A DNA stretch of 64,000 nt from JBBEAM01 sp040882845 (GTDB lineage Bacteria; Pseudomonadota; Alphaproteobacteria; Kiloniellales; DSM-21159). The notes below the pieces were generated by a model that saw only the letters and a list, made by a program, of their open reading frames with translations, did not search any database and had not been told where the DNA came from. The first letter of the stretch is position 1; the number at the start of each line of letters is the position of its first letter. Of this stretch, positions 52,763 to 60,900 are shown piece after piece. A program made the position numbers and the translations under genes. The stretch covers positions 620,001 to 684,000 of the forward strand of contig JBBEAM010000007.1 in the NCBI GenBank assembly GCA_040882845.1, written 5' to 3'.

Positions 52763-52913
52763 TTTGAACCTCTGTTCGTTGGATGCTTGTCCCTGTGACC
52801 ACCGCCGCGCGTTGCCGCGGCGGTTCTTGGCGCGAAACGCTCCGCGCAAGCCCTATAGAGGTATTGAACCGTGTGGGCGGACGCAAGCGGCGGATTTCAG
52901 CAGGCGCTGCGCG

Positions 52914-53357
52914 CTAAGCGCGTGCGCCGCCGCCGTTGCCGCGCAACGCACGCTGCCCGAGTCCGATTTGCTTGGCGAATTCAGAGCGTTCCTTGGCATA
53001 GCGCGGCGCTACCATCGGATAGTCCGGGCCGAGCCCCCACTTGGCGCGGTACTGCTCCGGGGTCAGGCCATAGGCGCTGCGCAGATGGCGTTTGAGCATT
53101 TTCAGCTTCCGGCCGTCTTCCAGGCAGACCAGGTAATCGGGGGTCACGGAGCGCTGGATCGGCACCGCCGGCTGCGGCGCCGCAGCCGCCTTGGCCGTTC
53201 CCCTCGCGAGCGTGGCAAGCACTCCGTGAACGTCGCGGATCACGGCGGGAATCTCGTCATGGTGAAGCGTGTGGTTCCCCAGATAGGCGGAGACGATGCG
53301 CGTCGCCATGCGCAGAACCTCCTCCTGAGACGGGACGTCTCTGACAATATCGGTCAT
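52914..53357 (-). CDS. mucR: MucR/Ros family transcriptional regulator
   Basis: Global regulator type found in alphaproteobacteria, 147 residues. The DNA-binding domain occupies the C-terminal half: YLVCLEDGRKLKMLKRHLRS, then YGLTPEQYRAKWGLGPDYPM and APRYAKERSEFAKQIGLG. The zinc-ligand pattern is Cys78, Asp81, His91 and Tyr96, so one classical ligand is substituted and the last His is missing. The N-terminal 50 residues would form the oligomerisation part. It lies 152 bases upstream of livK on the same strand; co-regulation is unproven. Confidence 0.93.
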   Translation of the reverse strand: MTDIVRDVPSQEEVLRMATRIVSAYLGNHTLHHDEIPAVIRDVHGVLATLARGTAKAAAAPQPAVPIQRSVTPDYLVCLEDGRKLKMLKRHLRSAYGLTPEQYRAKWGLGPDYPMVAPRYAKERSEFAKQIGLGQRALRGNGGGARA

Positions 53358-53688
53358 GGTTTTTGGTGTCCGTCGATGTTCCCCCAGTCGCCCTCGAGCG
53401 TACCTTAGGCAGCGGACGAAAGCATAGAATAAATCTCTTCTTGAATAGATTTAAGTGAATCAAGCGATTGCCTGCACTTTTTCCCTCCAGTTATTGAAAA
53501 AAGCACCGATCTAGATGGAAAGCTCTAGCGGCAGTAGGAAATTTCCAGGCGTCACCGGCCGCTGGCACAATATCTGGTAGCCGACTTTATCCCCGGGTGG
53601 AGCTGTGCTAGCGTCGCGCCGCTTTTAGGACCGTTCCCGCCGCTCTGACGTTGGCGGGCAAGGGCGCGCGACGGGTAGGTCTGCGAGA
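53358..53688. other. 331-base intergenic region between mucR and rpiB
   Basis: No gene is evident. The left third (about 53420-53520) is AT-rich in a GC-rich neighbourhood and contains the inverted repeat AAATCT(N10)AGATTT at 53431-53452, near the start of mucR. MucR-type proteins bind AT-rich sites with T-A steps, so autoregulation here is a reasonable guess. The right part should hold the rpiB promoter, which I cannot place. Confidence 0.4.
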
Positions 53689-54123
53689 ATGTCAAACAAC
53701 ACCATCGCCTTGGCGGCCGATCACGCCGGCTACGAGCTCAAGGACCTGCTCAAGCAGGACCTGGAGGCGGCGGGCTATGCCGTCCTCGATCTCGGCACCG
53801 ACAGTCCCGACTCCGTGGACTATCCGGACTTCGGCAAGGCGCTCGCCGAGAGCATCGCGGATGGCAGAGCGGGGCGCGGGGTTATCGTCTGCGGGACCGG
53901 TATCGGCATCTCCATCGCCGCCAACCGCAACCCGGTGGTACGCGCGGCGGTCTGTCACGACGAGACCTCGGCGCGGCTGGCGCGCGAGCACAACGACGCC
54001 AACGTGCTGGCGCTCGGCGCGCGGCTGATCGGCACGGAGGTGGCGCGCGACTGCCTCAAGGCCTTCCTGCAGACCGAGTTCGGCGGGGGACGGCATAGCG
54101 GCCGCGTCGCCAAGCTGGGCTGA
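53689..54123 (+). CDS. rpiB: ribose 5-phosphate isomerase B
   Basis: Interconverts ribose 5-phosphate and ribulose 5-phosphate. The 144-residue protein shows LAADHAGYELKDLL at the N-terminus, SPDSVDYPDFGKALAE following, and the catalytic Cys in VICGTGIGISIAANR near residue 67. The REHNDANVLALGAR segment is also typical. It lies 77 bases upstream of glyA, the same order as in many alphaproteobacteria. Ribulose 5-phosphate is also the substrate of RibB, encoded nearby. Confidence 0.95.
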   Translation: MSNNTIALAADHAGYELKDLLKQDLEAAGYAVLDLGTDSPDSVDYPDFGKALAESIADGRAGRGVIVCGTGIGISIAANRNPVVRAAVCHDETSARLAREHNDANVLALGARLIGTEVARDCLKAFLQTEFGGGRHSGRVAKLG

Positions 54124-54200
54124 GTGTATCGGGCCGAGTTTTTATCGATTGGGACCGGGTCCGGACGCCGCGTTCGGCCCACAGCGCAGGGAAGAGAGAC

Positions 54201-55508
54201 ATGACTGCTGACGCCGCCCTCGCCGCCGCTCGGAGCGACGGTTTCTTCACCGCCGATCTGGCGACCAGCGATCCCGCGCTCAACGATGCGATCTGCGAGG
54301 AGTTGCACCGACAGCAGGATCAGATCGAGCTGATCGCCTCGGAGAACATCGTCTCCAAGGCGGTGCTCGAGGCCCAGGGCTCGGTGTTGACCAACAAGTA
54401 CGCCGAGGGTTATCCCGGGCGTCGCTACTACGGTGGCTGCGAATATGTCGACGTGGTCGAGCAGCTGGCCATCGACCGCGCCAAGCAGCTGTTCGGCTGC
54501 AGCTTCGCCAACGTGCAGCCGCACTCCGGCGCCCAGGCCAATCAGTGCGTCCTGCTCGCCCTGGTCAAGCCGGGCGAAACCATCATGGGGCTCTCGCTGG
54601 CCGCCGGCGGCCATCTGACCCATGGCGCGCCGCCGAATCTCTCGGGCAAGTGGTTCGAGGCGGTGCAGTACGGCGTGCGCCCGGAAGATGGCCGCATGGA
54701 TTTCGACGAAATCCGCAGTCTCGCGCGAAAGCACAAGCCGAAGCTGATCATCACCGGCGGTTCGGCCTATCCGCGGCAGATCGACTTCGCCAGCTTCCGC
54801 GAGATCGCCGACGAGGTCGGGGCCTACTTCCACGTCGACATGGCGCACTTCGCCGGCCTGGTCGCGGCCGGCGTGCATCCCAGCCCGCTGCCCTACGCCG
54901 ACATCGTCACCACCACGACCCATAAGACCCTGCGCGGCGGACGCGGCGGCATGATCCTCTCCAACAACGAGGAGCTGGGCAAGAAGATCAACTCGGCGGC
55001 CTTCCCCGGCCTGCAGGGCGGCCCGCTGCTGCACGCCATCGCCGGCAAGGCGGCGGCCTTCGGCGAGGCGCTGAAGCCCGAGTTCAAGGTCTACAGCCAG
55101 CGCGTCGTCGACAACGCCCAGGCGCTGGCCAAGACGCTGCTCGACAACGGCTTCGACATGGTCAGCGGCGGCACGGACACCCACCTGATGCTGGTCGACC
55201 TGCGGCCGAAGAAGCTGACCGGCAATATCGCCGAGGAAGCGCTCGACCGTGCCGGCATCACCTGCAACAAGAACGGCGTGCCCTTCGATCCGGAGAAGCC
55301 GACCGTGACCTCGGGCATCCGCCTCGGCACTCCGGCGGCGACCACCCGCGGTTTCGGCACCGAGGAGTTCAAGCGTGTCGGCGAACTGGTGACCCGGGTG
55401 CTCGACGGACTTGCCGCGAATCCGGATGACAACGGCAGAATAGAACAGCAAGTTCGTGCCGAGGTGCTGGAGCTCTGCCGGCGCTTTCCGATCTATCCGG
55501 ATCTTTAA
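54201..55508 (+). CDS. glyA: serine hydroxymethyltransferase
   Basis: Converts serine and tetrahydrofolate to glycine and 5,10-methylene-tetrahydrofolate. The 435-residue protein has IELIASENIVSKAVLEAQGS near residue 38, NKYAEGYPGRRYYGGCEYVD near 65, and the PLP Lys in VTTTTHKTLRGGRGG near 240. The N-terminal 20 residues are slightly longer than in E. coli GlyA. nrdR begins 42 bases after the stop. Confidence 0.96.
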   Translation: MTADAALAAARSDGFFTADLATSDPALNDAICEELHRQQDQIELIASENIVSKAVLEAQGSVLTNKYAEGYPGRRYYGGCEYVDVVEQLAIDRAKQLFGCSFANVQPHSGAQANQCVLLALVKPGETIMGLSLAAGGHLTHGAPPNLSGKWFEAVQYGVRPEDGRMDFDEIRSLARKHKPKLIITGGSAYPRQIDFASFREIADEVGAYFHVDMAHFAGLVAAGVHPSPLPYADIVTTTTHKTLRGGRGGMILSNNEELGKKINSAAFPGLQGGPLLHAIAGKAAAFGEALKPEFKVYSQRVVDNAQALAKTLLDNGFDMVSGGTDTHLMLVDLRPKKLTGNIAEEALDRAGITCNKNGVPFDPEKPTVTSGIRLGTPAATTRGFGTEEFKRVGELVTRVLDGLAANPDDNGRIEQQVRAEVLELCRRFPIYPDL

Positions 55509-55549
55509 GCCGCCCCTGGAAGACTGGGGCGAGAGGGGAAGAGGAGACG

Positions 55550-56008
55550 ATGCGCTGTCCGTTCTGCGGTAACGAAGATACGCAGGTGAAGGATTCGCGG
55601 CCGACCGAGGACGGCGCCGCGATCCGCCGCCGGCGGCACTGCCCGAACTGCGGCGCGCGTTTCACGACCTTCGAGCGCATTCAGCTGCGCGAGCTGACCG
55701 TCGTCAAGTCGAACGGGGTGCGCGAGCCCTTCGACCGCGACAAGCTGGCCCGCTCGATGATGATCGCCCTGCAGAAGCGCAACGTCGACAGCGAGCGGGT
55801 CGAGCGCATCGTCAACGGCATCCAGCGCCAGCTCGAAAGCACCGGCGAGACGGATATCCAGAGCAAGCAGATCGGCGAGGTGGTGATGGCGGCCCTGGCC
55901 AATCTCGATCAGGTCGCCTACGTCCGCTTCGCCTCGGTCTATCGCAATTTCCGCGAAGCCAGCGACTTCGAAGAATTCGTGGGCACGCTCGGTGGCGAGC
56001 CCGACTGA
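55550..56008 (+). CDS. nrdR: transcriptional repressor NrdR
   Basis: ATP/dATP-sensing repressor of ribonucleotide reductase genes. The 152-residue protein has a zinc ribbon (MRCPFCGNEDTQVKDSRP and HCPNCGARFTTFERIQL) and an ATP-cone domain (VVKSNGVREPFDRDKLARSM from about residue 50). It is encoded between glyA and ribD, the conserved place in proteobacteria. Its stop overlaps the ribD start by 17 bases. Confidence 0.97.
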   Translation: MRCPFCGNEDTQVKDSRPTEDGAAIRRRRHCPNCGARFTTFERIQLRELTVVKSNGVREPFDRDKLARSMMIALQKRNVDSERVERIVNGIQRQLESTGETDIQSKQIGEVVMAALANLDQVAYVRFASVYRNFREASDFEEFVGTLGGEPD

Positions 56009-57119
56009 CCCCCGGACACGCGACGACACAGGCTGGATGCGCGCGGCCCTGGCGCTGGCCCGCCGTGGGCTCGGCACCGCTGCGCCCAATCCGGCCGTCG
56101 GCTGCGTCCTCGTCCGGGACGGTCGGGCGGTCGGTCGCGGCTGGACCCAGCCCGGCGGGCGCCCCCATGCAGAAGCCGAGGCCCTGGTGCGGGCCGGGGA
56201 GCGCGCGCGCGGCGCCACCGCCTACGTCACCCTGGAGCCCTGCGCCCACCATGGACAGACGCCGCCCTGTGCCGAGGCTCTGATCGCGGCAGGCATCGCC
56301 CGCTGCGTGGCCGCCGCCGAGGACCCGGACGAACGGGTTGCCGGACGCGGGCTGGAGATGCTGCGAAGGGCAGGGGTCGAAGTGACGACGGGCGTCCTGG
56401 CAGGCGAGGCCGAGGCGCTCGCCGCCGGTCACATCCTCACCAGACGGCAAGACCGCCCCCTGGTCAGCCTCAAGCTGGCGACCACGCTCGACGGGCGAAT
56501 TGCGACGGCCGGCGGCGAGAGCCAGTGGATCACCGGCCCGGAGGCGCGGGCCCAGGGGCATCTGCTGCGCGCCACCCACGACGCCGTGCTGATCGGCAGC
56601 GAGACGGCGCTGCGCGACGATCCGCAGCTGAACGTGCGGCTGCCCGGGCTCGAGATGCGCAGGCCGCTGCGGGTGGTGCTCGACCGGCGGCTGCGTCTGC
56701 CGCCGAGCCATAAGCTGGTGGCGACCGCCGCGGCGCACCCAACCCTGGTCCTGACGCTCGAGGGACATGCAGACCAGGCCCTGGCGCCGCTGCACGCCGC
56801 CGGGGTTGTGGTCGAGACCCTGCCGGGCGAGGGCCGCGTCGAGGACGCCCTGCGGCTGCTGGCCGCGCGGGGCGTCACCCGGGTGCTGGCCGAGGGTGGA
56901 GCCGCCCTGGCCGCGGCGCTGCTGCGCGCCGGCTGCGTCGACCGTCTCTACTGGTTCCGCGCCGCCAGCGTGATCGGCGGGGATGGGCTTGCCGGGGTAG
57001 CCGAGCTGGGGGTCGCGCGCCTTGCCCAGGCTAAGCGCTTCCGCCGTCTCGCTGTCACGCCGCTGGGGGCTGACCTGCTGGAGAGCTATGTTCTGGAATC
57101 CGGCGGGCCGGAAGCTTAA
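55992..57119 (+). CDS. ribD: bifunctional diaminohydroxyphosphoribosylaminopyrimidine deaminase/reductase
   Basis: Second and third steps of riboflavin synthesis. The deaminase domain has zinc ligands in GGRPHAEAEAL and VTLEPCAHHGQTPPCAEAL (about residues 50-100), and the reductase domain starts near residue 155 (PLVSLKLATTLDGRIATAGG). The 375-residue length is normal. I keep the GTG at 55992; an ATG at 56037 would begin at MRAALALARRG and is also plausible. It precedes ribE by nine bases. Confidence 0.94.
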   Translation: MASPTDPRTRDDTGWMRAALALARRGLGTAAPNPAVGCVLVRDGRAVGRGWTQPGGRPHAEAEALVRAGERARGATAYVTLEPCAHHGQTPPCAEALIAAGIARCVAAAEDPDERVAGRGLEMLRRAGVEVTTGVLAGEAEALAAGHILTRRQDRPLVSLKLATTLDGRIATAGGESQWITGPEARAQGHLLRATHDAVLIGSETALRDDPQLNVRLPGLEMRRPLRVVLDRRLRLPPSHKLVATAAAHPTLVLTLEGHADQALAPLHAAGVVVETLPGEGRVEDALRLLAARGVTRVLAEGGAALAAALLRAGCVDRLYWFRAASVIGGDGLAGVAELGVARLAQAKRFRRLAVTPLGADLLESYVLESGGPEA

Positions 57120-57128
57120 GTTCCGCGC

Positions 57129-57728
57129 ATGTTTACCGGCATCATCACCGATCTGGGGCGGCTGGCCGCGCGCGAGGAAGCGGGGCAGGGGCGGGGCGAC
57201 CTGCGTCTGACCATCGAGACTTCCTACGATATGGATGAAATCGCACTGGGCGCTTCCATCGCCTGTTCGGGGTGCTGCCTGACCGTGGTCGAGAAAACCG
57301 CCTCCAGCTTCGCCGCCGACGTCTCGGCAGAGACGCGCTCGAAGACCACGCTGGGCGGCTGGCGGGTGGGCGATCCGGTCAACCTGGAACGCTCCCTCGC
57401 TCTGGGTGACGAGCTGGGCGGACACCTGGTTTACGGCCATGTCGATGGCCTTGCCGAGGTCGTCTCGCTCGCACCCGAAGGCGATTCCCTGCGCTGCGTC
57501 TTCGCTGTTCCCGAGCCCCTGGCGCGCTATATCGCCGCCAAGGGCTCGGTTGCGCTCGATGGCGTCTCCCTCACGGTCAACGAGGTCGAGGGCGTCCGCT
57601 TCGGGGTCAACGTCATCGCCCACACGGCGGAGGTAACCAGCTTCGGCAAGCTTGCCGCCGGAAACCGGGTTAATCTGGAAATCGACATGCTTGCGCGCTA
57701 CGTTGCGCGCCTTCTGAACAAGGGCTGA
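57129..57728 (+). CDS. ribE: riboflavin synthase alpha subunit
   Basis: Dismutates two 6,7-dimethyl-8-ribityllumazines to riboflavin. Two lumazine-binding repeats are visible: MFTGIITDLGRLAAREEAG through CSGCCLTVV, and GGHLVYGHVDGLAEV through VALDGVSLTVNEVEG. The 199-residue length is normal. It lies between ribD and ribB in the operon. Confidence 0.96.
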   Translation: MFTGIITDLGRLAAREEAGQGRGDLRLTIETSYDMDEIALGASIACSGCCLTVVEKTASSFAADVSAETRSKTTLGGWRVGDPVNLERSLALGDELGGHLVYGHVDGLAEVVSLAPEGDSLRCVFAVPEPLARYIAAKGSVALDGVSLTVNEVEGVRFGVNVIAHTAEVTSFGKLAAGNRVNLEIDMLARYVARLLNKG

Positions 57729-57733
57729 CCGCA

Positions 57734-58888
57734 ATGGCGACACCGCAGCAGGAACCCTGGCGCGCTACCTTCCACGAGATCACCTCGCCGATCGAGGAGA
57801 TCATCGAGGAAGCGCGCAACGGGCGGATGTTCATCCTGGTGGACAACGAGGACCGGGAAAACGAGGGCGACCTGGTGATCCCGGCGCAGATGGCGACCCC
57901 CGAGGCGATCAACTTCATGGCGACTCACGGGCGCGGCTTGATCTGTCTGGCGTTGACGCCGGAGCGGATCGAGGAACTCGGCCTGCCGCTGATGGCGCAG
58001 AAGAACGCCTCGCGTCACGGCACCGCCTTCACCGTCTCGATCGAGGCGCGCGAGGGCGTGACCACCGGAATCTCGGCCCCGGACCGGGCGCGCACCATCG
58101 CCGTGGCGATCGATCCGAGCAAGGGCGCGGCGGACGTTGCGACTCCGGGGCACGTCTTTCCGCTGATGGCGCGCGACGGCGGCGTGCTTTCGCGCAGCGG
58201 CCATACCGAGGCCGCCGTGGACGTGGCTCGCCTGGCCGGGCTCAGCGCCGCCGGCGTGATCTGCGAGATCATGAACGACGACGGCACCATGGCGCGGCGC
58301 GACGACCTGATCGCCTTCGCCCAGAAGCATGGCCTGAAGATCGCCACCATCGCCGACCTGATTGCCTACCGCCGGGCCCACGACCGGATCATCGAGCGCG
58401 CCGCGGAGACCACCTTCGACAGCCGCTACGGCGGCGAGTTCAACCTCACGGTTTTCCGCAATGTGGTCGACGGCGGCGAGCACATCGCCCTGTGGAAGGG
58501 CGACATCAGCGCCGGTCCGGCGCTGGTGCGCGTGCATGCGTTGGACCTGCTCGACGACGTCCTCGGCGACAGCGGCAGCGGCCGCGGCGGCGAGATGCAG
58601 GAAGCCCTCCGGCTGATCAGCGAGGAGGGGCGTGGCGTCGTGGTGCTGATCGACGAGCACCGCCCTCAGGGCCTGTCGGAACGCGTTAAGCGCCGCATCC
58701 AGAAGCAGGGTTGGGTGCCCGAATCCGAACTGCGCGACTACGGTCTCGGCGCGCAGATCCTGCTCGATCTCGGGGTCAGGCAGATGATCCTGCTGCACAA
58801 CACGAAACACACCTTCGTCGGCATGGAGGGCTTCGGTTTGACCGTGGTCGATCAGCGTCCGATCCGCACCACGGCAGAGGAGATCTAG
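57734..58888 (+). CDS. ribB: 3,4-dihydroxy-2-butanone 4-phosphate synthase with degenerate RibA-like domain (RibBX)
   Basis: Makes 3,4-dihydroxy-2-butanone 4-phosphate from ribulose 5-phosphate. The N-terminal RibB domain is intact: DNEDRENEGDLVIPAQM near residue 35, NASRHGTAFTVSIEAREGVT near 95, and HTEAAVDVARLAG near 156. The C-terminal domain, from about residue 220, has the RibA outline, but the zinc cysteines are gone: the CHSECLTGD-like site reads VRVHALDLLDDVLGDSGSG. GTP cyclohydrolase II activity is therefore unlikely and a separate ribA is expected elsewhere. This matches what has been called RibBX in proteobacteria. Confidence 0.93.
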   Translation: MATPQQEPWRATFHEITSPIEEIIEEARNGRMFILVDNEDRENEGDLVIPAQMATPEAINFMATHGRGLICLALTPERIEELGLPLMAQKNASRHGTAFTVSIEAREGVTTGISAPDRARTIAVAIDPSKGAADVATPGHVFPLMARDGGVLSRSGHTEAAVDVARLAGLSAAGVICEIMNDDGTMARRDDLIAFAQKHGLKIATIADLIAYRRAHDRIIERAAETTFDSRYGGEFNLTVFRNVVDGGEHIALWKGDISAGPALVRVHALDLLDDVLGDSGSGRGGEMQEALRLISEEGRGVVVLIDEHRPQGLSERVKRRIQKQGWVPESELRDYGLGAQILLDLGVRQMILLHNTKHTFVGMEGFGLTVVDQRPIRTTAEEI

Positions 58889-58894
58889 GGGAAG

Positions 58895-59353
58895 ATGCAG
58901 CGGGCACCGCATGTGTTGATCGTCGAGGCGCGCTTCTACAAGGAGATCGCCGACGAGCTGGCCAGGGGCGCCGAGGCGGTCCTGAAGAGCGGCGAGACGA
59001 CCTTCGACCGGGTCTCCGTCTCCGGCGCCTTCGAAATTCCGGCGGCGATCTCCATGGCCATGGACTCCGCCGGCCTGGACGGCGGCGGACGTCCCTACGA
59101 AGGCTACATCGCCCTGGGTTGCGTGATCCGCGGCGAAACCACCCACTACGACTACATCTGCGCCGAGTCGGCCCGCGCCCTGCAGGAGCTGGCGGTCGCG
59201 CGTCACGCCGCGATCGGCTACGGCATCCTGACCGTGGAGAATGAGGATCAGGCCTGGGCGCGTGCCTCGGTGGAGCAGAAGAACAAGGGCGCCGACGCGG
59301 CCAAGGCCTGTCTCGGCATGATGAACTTGAGGCGCCGCTTTGGCATCCGATAA
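58895..59353 (+). CDS. ribH: 6,7-dimethyl-8-ribityllumazine synthase
   Basis: Penultimate step of riboflavin synthesis, combining the RibB and RibD products. The 152-residue protein has IVEARFYKEIADELARGA near residue 10, SGAFEIPAAI near 44 and the catalytic His region GCVIRGETTHYDYICAESAR near 70. It ends within the start of nusB (14-base overlap), so the two genes are coupled. Confidence 0.96.
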   Translation: MQRAPHVLIVEARFYKEIADELARGAEAVLKSGETTFDRVSVSGAFEIPAAISMAMDSAGLDGGGRPYEGYIALGCVIRGETTHYDYICAESARALQELAVARHAAIGYGILTVENEDQAWARASVEQKNKGADAAKACLGMMNLRRRFGIR

Positions 59354-59861
59354 CAAAGACCCCGAGCGGCAGTACCAGCAGAACCCGAAAAAGCGCGGCG
59401 TGATCGCACGGCGCGCGGCGCGCTATGCCGCGGTGCAGGCGCTCTATCAGGTCGAGGTCACCGACAGCGACGTCAGCGGCGTGCTGCAGGAGTTCCTGCT
59501 GCATCGCCTCGACGACGAGATCGACGGCCTGCGGATCGCCGAGATGGACCGGGAGCTGTTCGAGCGACTGGTGCGCGGCGTGCGCGGGGAGCGAGAGGAT
59601 CTCGACAACATGCTGGCCGCCGCTCTGGCCGAGGGCTGGCACGTCGAACGTCTGGAAGCTCTGCTGCGGGTGATCATGCGGGTCGGGATCTATGAGCTGG
59701 ATCACCGCCGCGACCTGCCGGCGCGCGCCACCATCAGTGAGTATCTCGACCTCGCGCATGGATTCTTCACCGAGCGCGAGCCGGCGCTGGTCAACGGCGT
59801 GCTCGACAGCATCGCCCGCTCCCTGCGGCCGGAGGAATTCGAGTCCGCGGACGCGACCTGA
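59340..59861 (+). CDS. nusB: transcription antitermination factor NusB
   Basis: RNA-binding factor for rRNA antitermination with NusE. The 173-residue protein has ARRAARYAAVQALYQVEVTD near residue 21, which is the family start, and the C-terminal PARATISEYLDLAHGFFTER with VNGVLDSIARSLRPEE. The start is TTG, which overlaps ribH; no ATG fits better. Unlike E. coli NusB (139 residues) it has a basic N-terminal extension of about 20 residues. Confidence 0.94.
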   Translation: MASDNKDPERQYQQNPKKRGVIARRAARYAAVQALYQVEVTDSDVSGVLQEFLLHRLDDEIDGLRIAEMDRELFERLVRGVRGEREDLDNMLAAALAEGWHVERLEALLRVIMRVGIYELDHRRDLPARATISEYLDLAHGFFTEREPALVNGVLDSIARSLRPEEFESADAT

Positions 59862-60814
59862 TGCTCGGCGAGTTCGATCTGATCGCCAAGTATCTGGCGC
59901 CGCTGGCGGCCAGCGAGCCGGGTGCGGATGGGTTGACCAACGATGCGGCCGCCCTGACCCTTCCTGCCGGCGAAAGCCTGGTCGTCACCACCGACACCAT
60001 GGTCGAGGGGGTACACTACCTGCCCGGCGACCCGGCGGCGCTGGTCGCGCGCAAGCTGCTGCGGGTCAATCTTTCCGACATCAACGCCATGGGCGCCGAG
60101 GCGCGCGGCTATCTGCTCAACCTGACCCTGCCCCGGGACTGGCGCGAGGCCTGGGTGGCGGACTTCGCCAAGGGCCTGGCCGAGGATCAGGAAACTTACG
60201 GAATTGCGCTCTACGGCGGCGACACCACTTCGACACCGGGCCCGACCACCCTGAGCCTTACGGCGCTCGGAAGTTTGCCGGAAGGGCAGGAGCTGCATCG
60301 GGGTACCGCCAAGGCGGGCGATCTGGTCTGCGTCTCTGGAACCCTCGGCGACGGCGCCCTCGGGCTGCTGGCGGCCCGGGGCGAGCTGACCGGTCCGCTT
60401 GCGGAAAGGCTGCGCCAGAGCTACCGCCTGCCGGATCCGCCGATGGCCCTGGGCCCGAAGCTGCGCGGTTTGGCGAGCGCGGCGCTGGATATCTCCGACG
60501 GTCTGCTCGGCGATCTCGGCCACATCGCCCGGAACTCGGGTCTGGCGGCGAGGGTGCGGGTGCCGGACCTGCCGCTTTCCGAGGCCGTGCAGGAAGCCCT
60601 GGTGGAGGATCCGGACCTCCTGAAGCTGGTGCTCACCGGCGGCGACGACTACCAGCTGCTCTTCACCCTTGCGCCGGCGCGTCTCCCGGAGCTGCTCGAC
60701 CGGGTGGAGGATGTCACGGTGATCGGCGAAATGCGCGCGGGGGAGGGCGTGACCGCCGTGGATCAGTACAAGCGGCCGATCGAGGTCGGGGACGCGGGTT
60801 GGACACACTTCTGA
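59861..60814 (+). CDS. thiL: thiamine-monophosphate kinase
   Basis: Phosphorylates thiamine monophosphate to the active diphosphate. The 317-residue protein begins GEFDLIAKYLAPLA, carries NDAAALTLPAGESLVVTTDT near residue 27, VRKLLRVNLSDINAMGAEAR-like sequence (here ARKLLRVNLSDINAMG), and GGDTTSTPGPTTLSLTALG near 122. The ISDGLLGDLGHIA segment near 212 is also typical. It overlaps the nusB stop by one base. Riboflavin, NusB and ThiL genes appear to form one operon. Confidence 0.95.
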   Translation: MLGEFDLIAKYLAPLAASEPGADGLTNDAAALTLPAGESLVVTTDTMVEGVHYLPGDPAALVARKLLRVNLSDINAMGAEARGYLLNLTLPRDWREAWVADFAKGLAEDQETYGIALYGGDTTSTPGPTTLSLTALGSLPEGQELHRGTAKAGDLVCVSGTLGDGALGLLAARGELTGPLAERLRQSYRLPDPPMALGPKLRGLASAALDISDGLLGDLGHIARNSGLAARVRVPDLPLSEAVQEALVEDPDLLKLVLTGGDDYQLLFTLAPARLPELLDRVEDVTVIGEMRAGEGVTAVDQYKRPIEVGDAGWTHF

Positions 60815-60900
60815 CCGGGCTGCCTGGACCGGCGCGCATGGCACCCATGCCGCCGCGCCGGGTTCTCAAGCGCCGGACGCGCGCATAATCTGCCGCCACG

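Noticed and set aside
53570..53590. TGGCAC followed by CTGGT, resembling a sigma-54 promoter
   Set aside because: The -12 element TTGC is missing and the spacing is not kept, so only half of the site matches.
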